From an uncultured Saprospiraceae bacterium (GTDB lineage Bacteria; Bacteroidota; Bacteroidia; Chitinophagales; Saprospiraceae), in contig CALSOU010000004.1 of the NCBI GenBank assembly GCA_943788055.1, positions 248,001-312,000 on the forward strand: 64,000 bases of DNA, in the 5' to 3' direction. This document shows positions 46,382 to 54,710 of this stretch, in pieces. Every line of letters begins with the position of its first letter. Position 1 is the stretch's first letter. The position numbers and the translations under genes are program-made. The notes under the pieces are model-generated. The model was not told the DNA's origin, ran no database searches, and was given only the letters and a program-made list of their open reading frames with translations.

Positions 46382-47821
46382 ATGCAATCAATAGACCAAC
46401 GGATTAATAATTTTATCGGGCCACTTGCAGATTGGTTAAATTCAATTGTACTATATGAAGTTCAAATTGCGGATGTTCGCTTTCCTTGGATTGTCGCATG
46501 GTTACTATTAGCAGCACTATTCTTCACAGTTTATTTCGGGTTCATAAATGTAACGGGATTAAAGCATTCAATTCAGATTCTGCGAGGAGACTCAAAGAAA
46601 TCAAAAGGGAAAGGAGAAATCACTCATTTTCAGGCCTTAGCGACAGCTTTGTCAGGCACAGTGGGAATTGGAAACATCGGAGGCGTTGCAATTGTAATTT
46701 CAATTGGTGGTCCTGGTGCGATGTTCTGGTTGGTTGTTGCGGGATTTTTGAGTATGAGTACAAAATTTATAGAGTGCATACTTGGAGTAAAGTATAGACG
46801 AAATAATCTGGATGGAAGTGTCTCAGGAGGTCCGATGTTTTATCTGGAAAACGGACTTCGTGAAAAGGGTTTGAATTGGTTAGCAAAGCCTTTAGGTGTG
46901 TTTTATGCGATAGCTATGGTCGTCGGATGTCTTGGTATAGGTAATATGTTTCAGTCTAATCAGGCTTTTGAACAATTCTCCTTTTTAGTCGGTGCTGAGT
47001 CTTTTTTAGGCTCTAATGGTTGGTTGTTTGGTTTGATTTTGGCATTTTTTGTCGGCCTCGTTGTGTTGGGTGGAATTAGGTCGATAGCAAAAGTGACAGG
47101 TAGGTTAGTTCCGTTTATGGCTGTTTCATATGTCGTCGTAGGTCTATTGATTATAGGGTTAAACTATCAAAAAGTACCTTGGGCAGTTGAAGCTGTATTT
47201 ACAAATGCTTTTTCTCCTGATGCCATGACCGGTGGAGTAGTTGCTGTGATTGTACTAGGATTTAAAAGAGCCTTGTTTTCCAATGAAGCCGGTATAGGAT
47301 CTGCTGCTATTGCACATAGTGCTGTTAAGACAGATGAACCTGTAACAGAAGGATACATGGGCTTGTTGGAACCCTTTATAGATACAATAGTTATTTGTAG
47401 CATTACTGCAATGGTAATTCTCACAACTGTCTATGATCCAGGTGTTGAGTATGTTGATATACAAGGTGTCCAGTTGACAGCACAAGCATTTGAAGGAACC
47501 ATCAGTGGATCTGTCGTCCCCCTCTCAATAATCGCTATTTTGTTTGCATTTTCAACTATTATATCTTGGTCATATTACGGTCTAAAAGGATGGACTTATT
47601 TATTTGGAGAGCATCTTCGCACTAAAAAATTGTTCCTACTGATCTTCTGTATTTTTGTCGCAATCGGTTGTTCAATCCAATTAGAAGCGGTTTTGGATTT
47701 TTCTGATGCCATGGTCTATCTCGTTGCGCTTCCTAACATTATCGGACTATACATTTTAGCTCCGATTGTTAAAAAGGAATTGAAAGGATATCGTGAAAGA
47801 CTTAAAGCAACTAAAGATTAG
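46382..47821 (+). CDS. Alanine/glycine:sodium symporter family protein (AgcS)
   Basis: The 479-residue protein has about ten transmembrane helices and the family motif ATALSGTVGIGNIGGVA near residues 88-104, plus GGPGAMFWLVVAGFLSMSTK and FSNEAGIGSAAIAHS. Members import alanine or glycine with sodium or protons across the inner membrane. The first segment (residues 1-35) is a normal amphipathic lead-in. It stands alone, with non-coding DNA on both sides. Confidence 0.9.
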   Translation: MQSIDQRINNFIGPLADWLNSIVLYEVQIADVRFPWIVAWLLLAALFFTVYFGFINVTGLKHSIQILRGDSKKSKGKGEITHFQALATALSGTVGIGNIGGVAIVISIGGPGAMFWLVVAGFLSMSTKFIECILGVKYRRNNLDGSVSGGPMFYLENGLREKGLNWLAKPLGVFYAIAMVVGCLGIGNMFQSNQAFEQFSFLVGAESFLGSNGWLFGLILAFFVGLVVLGGIRSIAKVTGRLVPFMAVSYVVVGLLIIGLNYQKVPWAVEAVFTNAFSPDAMTGGVVAVIVLGFKRALFSNEAGIGSAAIAHSAVKTDEPVTEGYMGLLEPFIDTIVICSITAMVILTTVYDPGVEYVDIQGVQLTAQAFEGTISGSVVPLSIIAILFAFSTIISWSYYGLKGWTYLFGEHLRTKKLFLLIFCIFVAIGCSIQLEAVLDFSDAMVYLVALPNIIGLYILAPIVKKELKGYRERLKATKD

Positions 47822-47861
47822 GTCACAGTCTTATGTACTAAAATCGTTGATTAAAAGGGTA

Positions 47862-47953
47862 GGGCATCCGGGCGCTGTATTCCGTCTTCGTCCAGTTGGA
47901 CTCATCCACTCAGCTGCGCTTTCGGGACAAGGACTCCATGTAGCTGACGCAAG
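47862..47953 (+). repeat. GC-rich REP-like element, copy 2
   Basis: The element runs from GGGCATCCGGGCGCT to GCTGACGCAAG. It contains the stem GTCC-AGTT-GGAC (47890-47901) and the longer pair CAGCT (47911-47915) with AGCTG (47942-47946). Its ends and inner blocks match the reverse complement of 43058-43133. It lies just after the symporter stop. The copy at 43058 is in the opposite orientation. Confidence 0.5.
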
Positions 47954-47991
47954 ATTAAATGTATTTGTAAAAAAATACTACAAAGAACTGA

Positions 47992-48022
47992 CTATCAATT
48001 ATTGAAAGATAGTGTGCCACAG
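47992..48022. repeat. Recurring intergenic motif, copy 3
   Basis: CTATCAATTATTGAAAGATAGTGTGCCACAG has the ATCAATT half and the GTGTGCCAC half in the same order as the copies at 6810 and 56855. It lies between the REP-like element and the convergent methyltransferase gene. Confidence 0.35.
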
Positions 48023-48118
48023 GGTGGTTGAAATCGTGATAATTAAATACACTCACTCAAGTTGCCGAAACAACCACAAAAAGACCTTAGTGTTAAATTC
48101 TAAAACGCACGAACAAAA

Positions 48119-48805
48119 TCAGCTATTCGTAAGAAATCTCTTATCTGAAACGAAAATAAAATTTCCATCTACGTCTAGGAGCTCAGCATTTGGAAATACA
48201 ATGCGAAACGCATTATTAAAGAAAGCTTGGCCAGTTTTTCGCTCTGCTTCTCGATTAGCCAAATGATTAAAAAGTACAAGACCATCCTCGTTCAGACATG
48301 ACTTCACTTGCTCAATAAAAACATGGGTTCTAATAGGTGTAGGGATCTCATCATTTATGAAAATATCTACACAGATGAAATCAAATTTTTCCTCTGTAAT
48401 TTCTACGAAGATTTCAGCAGAGCCTTGAATTAATTGTAGGGGTGATTCCAATTGATGACAAATGTATTTATATGCCAGAAAAATAACTTGATCGTCAATT
48501 TCAACTCCAGTGTAATACAAAGATTGATTGAAGTTTTTTTCGAGCATCTGCGGAATACTCCCCAAACCAAATCCAAGAACTAAACTCTCTTTTCCAGGAA
48601 GTTTACTGAGGTCCAATTGTAAAAAGGCTTTATAGAAATTGTCGTATTTATCTTCCCAACTGTAAATTGCATTTTCTGCATTTAACTGAAAACGGCCATC
48701 TGAAACACAAAGTGAAAGTGTATGTCCATACCCCGTTTCAATTTTCTCTAATTCAAGCTCTATAATATGAGAAAGCCATTTTTTCCAACGGGGAATTGTT
48801 GTCAT
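48119..48805 (-). CDS. Spermidine-synthase-like SAM-dependent methyltransferase
   Basis: The Rossmann fold carries VLGFGLGSIPQML as the nucleotide-binding loop, YTGVEIDDQVI as the acidic strand, and FDFICVDIFINDEIPTP where spermidine synthases place their catalytic Asp. The protein has 228 residues and no membrane segments. Whether it makes polyamines or methylates something else is open. Its ATG directly follows the Fur-family stop with no spacing, so both are translated from one message and it may be metal-regulated. Confidence 0.72.
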   Translation of the reverse strand: MTTIPRWKKWLSHIIELELEKIETGYGHTLSLCVSDGRFQLNAENAIYSWEDKYDNFYKAFLQLDLSKLPGKESLVLGFGLGSIPQMLEKNFNQSLYYTGVEIDDQVIFLAYKYICHQLESPLQLIQGSAEIFVEITEEKFDFICVDIFINDEIPTPIRTHVFIEQVKSCLNEDGLVLFNHLANREAERKTGQAFFNNAFRIVFPNAELLDVDGNFIFVSDKRFLTNS

Positions 48806-49237
48806 CTATGAGCTACATTGATTGCATTGTCCTTGAATAACCATATAGCTAGTCTGGACCGTATATCCAGATGGAACCTCTACTTGTGGAACATCTATTT
48901 GCTCTAGGCAAAGTGTTTTTTCGCACTGAGTACAATGAAAATGTGCATGATTATCAACATGCTCGTGCTCTGAACAATCAGCATGACACATAGCATACTT
49001 GTTAGTTCCTGAGCCATCGATTGCTTGATGTATAATGCCTTTTTTCTCAAAAGTCTTTAGAGTTCTATATAATGTTACTCGGTCCGAATCTTCGAGTTCA
49101 GCTTCAAGTTCTTGATTGGAAAGAGCAATTTCTTCTTTATCCAAAAAGACTTGCAGAACATCCATACGCATAGCAGTCTTGCGTAATGCGTGATTATACA
49201 GTACTTGAGTTGCTCGAGTTTCCAATTCCTTATTCAT
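48806..49237 (-). CDS. Fur-family metal-responsive regulator (Fur/Zur/PerR type)
   Basis: The 143-residue protein has the winged helix DRVTLYRTLKTFEKKGII (52-69), the metal-sensing histidine-rich stretch HEHVDNHAHFHC, and two structural zinc pairs, Cys102/Cys105 and Cys138/Cys141. Which metal or signal is sensed cannot be decided; the histidine-rich region is compatible with Fur or Zur. The palindrome at 49263-49284 overlaps its own promoter. It is co-translated with the methyltransferase gene. Confidence 0.87.
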   Translation of the reverse strand: MNKELETRATQVLYNHALRKTAMRMDVLQVFLDKEEIALSNQELEAELEDSDRVTLYRTLKTFEKKGIIHQAIDGSGTNKYAMCHADCSEHEHVDNHAHFHCTQCEKTLCLEQIDVPQVEVPSGYTVQTSYMVIQGQCNQCSS

Positions 49238-49262
49238 ATTGTAAAGATATAGTGTCTATTTG

Positions 49263-49284
49263 ATATAACAATGCAAAGTTATAT
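49263..49284 (-). promoter_or_regulatory. Putative autoregulatory operator and -7 box of the Fur-family gene
   Basis: ATATAAC and GTTATAT form a perfect 7+7 inverted repeat with an 8-nt spacer. On the minus strand it contains TAACTTTG (positions 49281-49274), a perfect TAnnTTTG box about 37 bp before the ATG. A repressor bound here would block the promoter. Confidence 0.55.
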
Positions 49285-49421
49285 TCAGTTTCGTAAGCTC
49301 TTATCATAAAGTAGATGCATTAACTCTAATTGAATTAATAACCTGGAAAAACTGGCATGCTTTATGCCAAGAAATAGGTATATCCATGAAATAAGATAAA
49401 TGTCTTGTATAGTTTTAGCGT

Positions 49422-49459
49422 GAAACTCTTGAAAAGGTTCGAGAGTTTCTTTTTTTTTT
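49422..49459 (+). terminator. Strong terminator on the + strand with no gene in front
   Basis: GAAACTCT-T-GAA, loop AAGG, TTC-G-AGAGTTTC make a stem of 12 pairs (one T-G wobble), followed by T10. On the minus strand there is no T-tract, so it does not serve the Uup gene. No coding frame precedes it on the + strand. A second perfect hairpin, TGGCAT-GCTTT-ATGCCA, lies at 49353-49369. A small RNA of up to about 170 nt is possible. Confidence 0.6.
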
Positions 49460-49471
49460 GCGCTACACTGA

Positions 49472-51334
49472 TTAATCCTCTAGCTTTTCAACCCAACTTT
49501 CCCATTCAACTTCAAGGCGTTCGATTTCCTGGACAATCACACCGATTTCAGCCGAAAGTTTTGTTAGCTTGTCTAAATCTTCCAAATTGGAATTTAATTC
49601 TTCGGTCAGTTCTTTCTTTTTGTCTTCCTTCTTTGCCAATTTCTTTTCGATCGTCTTAATTTCATTTTTGACCAATTGAGCTGGATGTTTTTTACTTGTT
49701 TGAACCTTAGATGAGTCACTTGAAACAGAAGACTCTCTGCTCTCTTCTATAGAAAGTTCTTTTCTTGCTTTCCACTCAGAATATGAACCATTAAAATCCT
49801 GAACCTTTCCCTGCCCTTCCAAAATGAATATATGATCAGTCAGCTTGTCCATGAAGTACCGATCATGAGAAATAATCACAAGACAACCAGGAAACTCTTG
49901 CAAATAGTCTTCTAGAATATTCAGAGTTACAATATCGAGATCATTTGTCGGCTCATCAAGAATCAGAAAATTTGGATTAGACATCAAAATTGACAAAAGA
50001 TACAACCTCCTTCTCTCTCCTCCAGACAATTGCGAGAAGAATACTTGTTGCTGAGGTCTCGGGAAAAGGAATCGTTCAAGCAATTGCTCGGCACTCAACT
50101 TTAAGCCTTTTTCCAAAGGGATATATTCAGCAATATCCCGAACAATATCAATTACACGTTTATCAATGTCGAGTTTTAGCCCTTCTTGATTGTAATAACC
50201 AAACTTGACAGTTTCTCCAATAACTATTTTTCCCTCGTCAGGTGCAAGACTACCTGTCATAAGATTTATAAATGTCGATTTACCACTTCCATTAATTCCA
50301 GAGATTCCAACTCGTTCATTCTTTTTGAACTTATATGAGAAGTTTCGCATAATCTGCTTCTCATCGAACGCTTTACTGACATTGTGAAATTCAACAATTT
50401 TACTGCCAAGCCGCTCGGGAACTATATGAAATTTCATCACAGCTTCTCGAGTTATACTGTTCTTTTCTGCCTTGATCTTTTCAAACTGTTCAATACGAGA
50501 TTTCGCTTTCGTTCCCCTTGCTTTAGGCTGTCTTCGTACCCAATCAAGTTCTTTCTTGAAGAGCTTCTTGACCTTTTCGCCTCTTATAGAGTCATTCTCT
50601 TTTCGTTCTGCTCTTTTTTCTAAGAAATTGGAATAATTACCTCGATAGTGAAAGAAGTTTCCTTCATCTAGTTCAATGATTACATTGCACACCCGCTCTA
50701 GAAAATAGCGATCGTGTGTCACCATGAAAATTGTGAGATTAGGCGATGCAAGGTATTGTTCCAACCATTCGATCATTTCAACATCAAGGTGATTTGTAGG
50801 CTCATCTAGAATCAGAACATCTGGCTCTTTTATCAAAATCTGCGCAAGAGCAATTCTTCTTCGTTGCCCGCCAGACAAAAATTTGATCTGCTTGTCGAGC
50901 ATATCAATATTTAAGCGAAAAAGAATCTCCTTTACTCGTGCTTCAATATCCCAAGCTTTAAGATCTTCTATACGAGTTACACAAGCATTTATCTTATCTG
51001 GATTACCATCCGAAAGTGCAATTTCATAGTCACGTATAGCACGAATTTCTGGAACATCACTGTCCATCAATGTATCAATAACTGTCATATCTGGATGAAA
51101 GTTGGGTTCTTGTTTAAGGTATGCAATATTCAAATTCTTTCGAACGAGAATATTTGCTTTCTCTCCTTCGGCTGAGATTTCTCCTGCCATTAGCTTCAGA
51201 AAAGTAGTTTTACCACTTCCATTTTTAGCGATAAGCGCAATACGATCACCTTTGTTTATCAAAAGATTTACATCGGTAAAAAGTACTTTCTCACCAAAAG
51301 ATAAACTAGCATGCTCAACATTGATATAATTCAT
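49472..51334 (-). CDS. uup: ABC-F family ATPase (Uup-like)
   Basis: Two ABC domains without membrane segments are seen: Walker A KNGSGKTTFLK and INGSGKSTF, signatures FLSGGQRRRIALAQ and QLSGGERRRLYLLS, and Walker B VLILDEPTNHLDVE and FLILDEPTNDLDIV. The linker and the C-terminal Lys/Glu-rich coiled coil (about 530-620) are typical of Uup. ABC-F proteins act on the ribosome to relieve stalling or help assembly; Uup binds DNA or ribosomes. The length of 620 residues is normal. Confidence 0.88.
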   Translation of the reverse strand: MNYINVEHASLSFGEKVLFTDVNLLINKGDRIALIAKNGSGKTTFLKLMAGEISAEGEKANILVRKNLNIAYLKQEPNFHPDMTVIDTLMDSDVPEIRAIRDYEIALSDGNPDKINACVTRIEDLKAWDIEARVKEILFRLNIDMLDKQIKFLSGGQRRRIALAQILIKEPDVLILDEPTNHLDVEMIEWLEQYLASPNLTIFMVTHDRYFLERVCNVIIELDEGNFFHYRGNYSNFLEKRAERKENDSIRGEKVKKLFKKELDWVRRQPKARGTKAKSRIEQFEKIKAEKNSITREAVMKFHIVPERLGSKIVEFHNVSKAFDEKQIMRNFSYKFKKNERVGISGINGSGKSTFINLMTGSLAPDEGKIVIGETVKFGYYNQEGLKLDIDKRVIDIVRDIAEYIPLEKGLKLSAEQLLERFLFPRPQQQVFFSQLSGGERRRLYLLSILMSNPNFLILDEPTNDLDIVTLNILEDYLQEFPGCLVIISHDRYFMDKLTDHIFILEGQGKVQDFNGSYSEWKARKELSIEESRESSVSSDSSKVQTSKKHPAQLVKNEIKTIEKKLAKKEDKKKELTEELNSNLEDLDKLTKLSAEIGVIVQEIERLEVEWESWVEKLED

Positions 51335-51412
51335 GGTACAGGTTGTTCCACAAACCTAATGAAATGCATTGGTATGTGAATGCGTTGAAGATTGAAAGCT
51401 TTGAAAACTTTA

Positions 51413-51430
51413 TTTGGATTCGAATCCAAA
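51413..51430. promoter_or_regulatory. 18 bp perfect palindrome between uup and asnS
   Basis: TTTGGATTCGAATCCAAA is identical to its reverse complement. It lies in the region shared by two divergent genes, 83 bp from the uup start and about 130 bp from the asnS start. It could be an operator; its centre also resembles a tRNA T-arm. Confidence 0.45.
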
Positions 51431-51471
51431 GGCTCATTCTTATTTCCTTTCATTCATTTATTATAAAGTGC

Positions 51472-51479
51472 TAAATTTG
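51472..51479 (+). promoter_or_regulatory. Putative -7 box of the asnS promoter
   Basis: TAAATTTG matches TAnnTTTG, about 80 bp before the asnS ATG. Confidence 0.4.
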
Positions 51480-51560
51480 CACCCGAATTCGCTTTGGTAA
51501 GACTAGCGATGTGGTAATATATTATCATAAACTTCTTTGTTATATAATACACTTGTCAAA

Positions 51561-52997
51561 ATGGCTAAATTAAGTTCAATAAAAGATATCTATCAATCAC
51601 CGGAGATTGGTGCTTCATATAAGGTTCAAGGATGGGTTCGTACTTTTCGCGGAAATCAATTTTGCGCGTTATCTGATGGTTCCACCGTCAAAACTCTTCA
51701 AATTGTCGTTGATCGCGATACAACAGATCCGGAGTTGATTAATAAAATCAAAACTGGTGCAGCTATTGTAGTTACAGGAACTTTGGTAGAATCGCAGGGA
51801 GCGGGACAGTCTGTTGAAATACAAGCTCAGGAGCTTAAGATAGTTGGAGAATCGGATCCATCGGTTTATCCTCTACAACCCAAAAAGCACAGCCTTGAAT
51901 TTCTTAGAGAGATTGCTCACCTTAGATTCCGAACTAACACTTTTTCAGCAATATTCAGGGTCAGACATGCAATTGCCTTCTCAATTCATAAGTTTTTTAA
52001 TGATCGAGGGTTCTTTTATATTCATAGTCCAATTGTTACAGGTAGTGATGCAGAGGGTGCTGGTGAAATGTTCCAAGTGACAACTCTAGATCTGAATAAT
52101 CCTCCAAAAAATGAAGATGGTTCGATTAATTTCAAGGAAGACTTTTTTGGGAAAGCTACCAATCTCACTGTATCTGGCCAATTAGAAGCTGAGCTTGCTG
52201 CTTTGGCGCTGAGTAAAGTTTATACATTTGGCCCAACCTTCCGTGCTGAAAATTCAAACACAACAAGGCATCTTGCTGAATTCTGGATGATTGAGCCAGA
52301 AGTTGCTTTTGCCAACTTGGTAGATAATATGGACTTAGCAGAGGATATGCTAAAATATGTATTAAACTACTGTATGGAAAACTGTGCAGATGATCTTCAA
52401 TTCTTGCAGAATCGTTTGGAAAATGAAGAAAAGTCTAAACCTATGGCTGAGCGTTCGCCAATGCCTTTAATAGAGAAGTTGAAGTTCTGTGCTGACAATG
52501 AATTTGTTAGATTAACCTATACAGAAGCAATTAATATCCTTAAGAACTCAAAACCAAATAAAAAGAAAAAGTTTCAGTTTGTCATTGAAGAGTGGGGAGC
52601 TGATCTTCAGAGCGAGCACGAAAGATATTTAGTCGAAAAGCATTTCAAGAAGCCAGTAATACTAACGGATTATCCGAAGAATATCAAGGCATTCTACATG
52701 AGATTGAATGAAGACGACAATACCGTGGCAGCTATGGATATTCTATTTCCTGGTATAGGTGAAATTGTCGGAGGCTCTCAGCGAGAAGAACGTCTTGATA
52801 AACTAGAGAAGAGAATGACTGAAATGGATATTCCTCACGAAGAAATGGACTGGTTCCTTGATACAAGGAGGTTTGGAACGTGTGAGCATGCAGGTTTTGG
52901 TCTTGGATTCGAGCGATTGGTTCTGTTTATTACAGGTATGAGTAATATCAGGGATGTAATTCCTTTCCCTAGGACTCCAGGAAATGCACAATTCTAG
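51561..52997 (+). CDS. asnS: Asparaginyl-tRNA synthetase
   Basis: This class IIb synthetase has an N-terminal OB-fold anticodon domain ([20 protein letters not shown]) and a catalytic domain with motif 2, [20 protein letters not shown], and motif 3, [15 protein letters not shown]. It charges tRNA-Asn with asparagine. The Asn-type FWMIEPEVA segment separates it from AspS. ATG at 51561 (MAKLSS) is preferred over a TTG eight codons upstream. The length of 478 residues is usual. Confidence 0.94.
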   Translation: MAKLSSIKDIYQSPEIGASYKVQGWVRTFRGNQFCALSDGSTVKTLQIVVDRDTTDPELINKIKTGAAIVVTGTLVESQGAGQSVEIQAQELKIVGESDPSVYPLQPKKHSLEFLREIAHLRFRTNTFSAIFRVRHAIAFSIHKFFNDRGFFYIHSPIVTGSDAEGAGEMFQVTTLDLNNPPKNEDGSINFKEDFFGKATNLTVSGQLEAELAALALSKVYTFGPTFRAENSNTTRHLAEFWMIEPEVAFANLVDNMDLAEDMLKYVLNYCMENCADDLQFLQNRLENEEKSKPMAERSPMPLIEKLKFCADNEFVRLTYTEAINILKNSKPNKKKKFQFVIEEWGADLQSEHERYLVEKHFKKPVILTDYPKNIKAFYMRLNEDDNTVAAMDILFPGIGEIVGGSQREERLDKLEKRMTEMDIPHEEMDWFLDTRRFGTCEHAGFGLGFERLVLFITGMSNIRDVIPFPRTPGNAQF

Positions 52998-53312
52998 ATA
53001 TTTGGACGAGATGGTTGTCAAAGTTTTCTAACCTTGTTTTCCAAGTATTTTGGGCGAAAGCCCGGATTCTAGTGGACTAGTAGAATATTGTAGTTATCAT
53101 GTAAATAGTGACGATTTAATCTAGAAACTTTTTGAAAAAGGAAAAAATAAGTAGATAGTCATGGGTTAAAATCCCCTTAAAACTGAATTTAGTGTAAATC
53201 CCTAGAACCAAACTTCGTCTGCTTAGCGTTATAAAGAAGTACTAAAAGCCTAATTTTGAACAACTTTTTATCAAGTCGAAAGCTCATGTTAAAAGAGCAA
53301 AAAAATAATACG
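52998..53312. other. Spacer with stable hairpins after asnS
   Basis: GGGC-GAAA-GCCC (53052-53063), a GNRA tetraloop hairpin, is followed at once by ATTCTA...TAGAAT (53066-53086). There is no T-tract, so this is not a classic terminator; it may be a processed 3' end or part of an RNA element. No gene is seen. Confidence 0.4.
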
Positions 53313-54557
53313 ATGATTAATTGGTTTCAAGTAGTCGTACTTTTTATTATTTCTTTGCCCTTGATGGGCCAAACTTCAAGTGATACAATTAAGTTAAATA
53401 ACCCCTCTTTTGAAGATGTTCCGCATGCCGGGACAGAAACTTCTTATATCAGGGGATGGCAAGATTGTGGTGCTACATTTTTTAGAGGGGAAACACCCCC
53501 AGATATACATAATGGACTTGATCCAGCTTCTAAGAACGTACTAAACCTGTATTTTGGTGTCAATAAGAAAAGCTCGGATGGAAATACATTTTTAGGTTTT
53601 GTGGTGCGAGAGAATGACACTTATGAATCAGTTTCACAAAGACTTTCGCGTCCGCTTGAGGCAGGTTCATGTTATACTTTTTCAATCGATCTATCTAAAT
53701 CCTCGACATACATAAGTCCTTATCCAGAGACAGCTTCTTCGCAGTATTACATAAAGCCGGTAGTTCTGCGTATATATGGTGGCGTAAGTTCGTGCAGCAA
53801 GCGCGAACTCTTGGCCGAGTCAACTGAGATAGATCACGATGATTGGAAGACATACACATTTGAATTCAAACCCACTCAAGAGCACCGTTATATTGTAGTT
53901 TCAGCATTTTATAAAGTTCCAAATTTATTCCCATACAACGGGAATCTACTTCTTGACAATGCTAGCGTAATAGTAAAAACTCAATGTCCAGGTGAAGAGC
54001 CTCTTGTGGCAGAAGAACCTGAAGTAGAAGTAGAACCAGAAATTGTAGAAACTCCTGCAGTGCCAGCAGTCACTGAGTTTACTAAGCCTGCTGTTGCAGA
54101 AAAGCCTGTTGAGGCGCAGCCAGATGTTAAGGAAAAAGAGGTCGTTTTGAAGCCAACAGAAGCCACTATCAATCGGGAATTGAATCGAAAAACCCTAAAG
54201 AAAGGTCAGACAATCAATCTTAAGAATCTTTACTTTGATGCAAATGCCATTGAAATAAATTCCAAGTCCTATCCTGCTTTGCAGGAATTGGCAGTTTTCT
54301 TGAAAGAAAATAATGATGTGCGTATCGAGATAGGTGGGCATACAAATGGTAGACCTTCGCAGGCTTTTTGCGATTCACTTTCTACTGCTCGTGCAAAATC
54401 TGTTGCTACTTATCTTTTTAATGATGGTATTCCTGAAGCTCAAGTGGAATATAAAGGTTATGGGAAAAGAAATCCTATTGCAAGCGATAAATATGCTGAG
54501 GGTAGGGCACGAAATCAACGCGTTGAAATCAAAGTTCTTACGATTGGAGAAGAGTAA
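53313..54557 (+). CDS. OmpA-family outer-membrane protein with carbohydrate-binding-like N-terminal domain
   Basis: A signal peptide (VVVLFIISLPLMGQ) is followed by a beta-rich jelly-roll-like domain (about 25-220; NPSFEDVP, GWQDCGATF), a Glu/Pro/Val-rich linker (about 230-290) and a C-terminal OmpA domain with IGGHTNGRPSQAF and LSTARAKSVATYL, which should bind peptidoglycan. Three ATGs are possible; 53313 leaves a normal signal peptide. The first domain resembles those in Bacteroidota gliding or adhesion proteins. Function unknown. Confidence 0.78.
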   Translation: MINWFQVVVLFIISLPLMGQTSSDTIKLNNPSFEDVPHAGTETSYIRGWQDCGATFFRGETPPDIHNGLDPASKNVLNLYFGVNKKSSDGNTFLGFVVRENDTYESVSQRLSRPLEAGSCYTFSIDLSKSSTYISPYPETASSQYYIKPVVLRIYGGVSSCSKRELLAESTEIDHDDWKTYTFEFKPTQEHRYIVVSAFYKVPNLFPYNGNLLLDNASVIVKTQCPGEEPLVAEEPEVEVEPEIVETPAVPAVTEFTKPAVAEKPVEAQPDVKEKEVVLKPTEATINRELNRKTLKKGQTINLKNLYFDANAIEINSKSYPALQELAVFLKENNDVRIEIGGHTNGRPSQAFCDSLSTARAKSVATYLFNDGIPEAQVEYKGYGKRNPIASDKYAEGRARNQRVEIKVLTIGEE

Positions 54558-54672
54558 GTTAGAGCAGAACACTGAACTGCTTCCTTTGCTGATTTATTGA
54601 TCGATTTTGGAAGTTCACTATTAATAAGTCCATAGCTGTGTTTAATACCTTCGCTTACTTGCCTTATTCAGC

Positions 54673-54680
54673 TAGTTTTG
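54673..54680 (+). promoter_or_regulatory. Putative -7 box of the thrS promoter
   Basis: TAGTTTTG matches TAnnTTTG, 30 bp before the thrS ATG. Confidence 0.4.
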
Positions 54681-54710
54681 TGACTTTTGTGTTTCGAAAA
54701 TTATAAGCAC

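Noticed and set aside
47793-48005. 70-codon frame starting inside the symporter gene
   Set aside because: It runs through the GC-rich REP-like repeat, which explains its odd composition.
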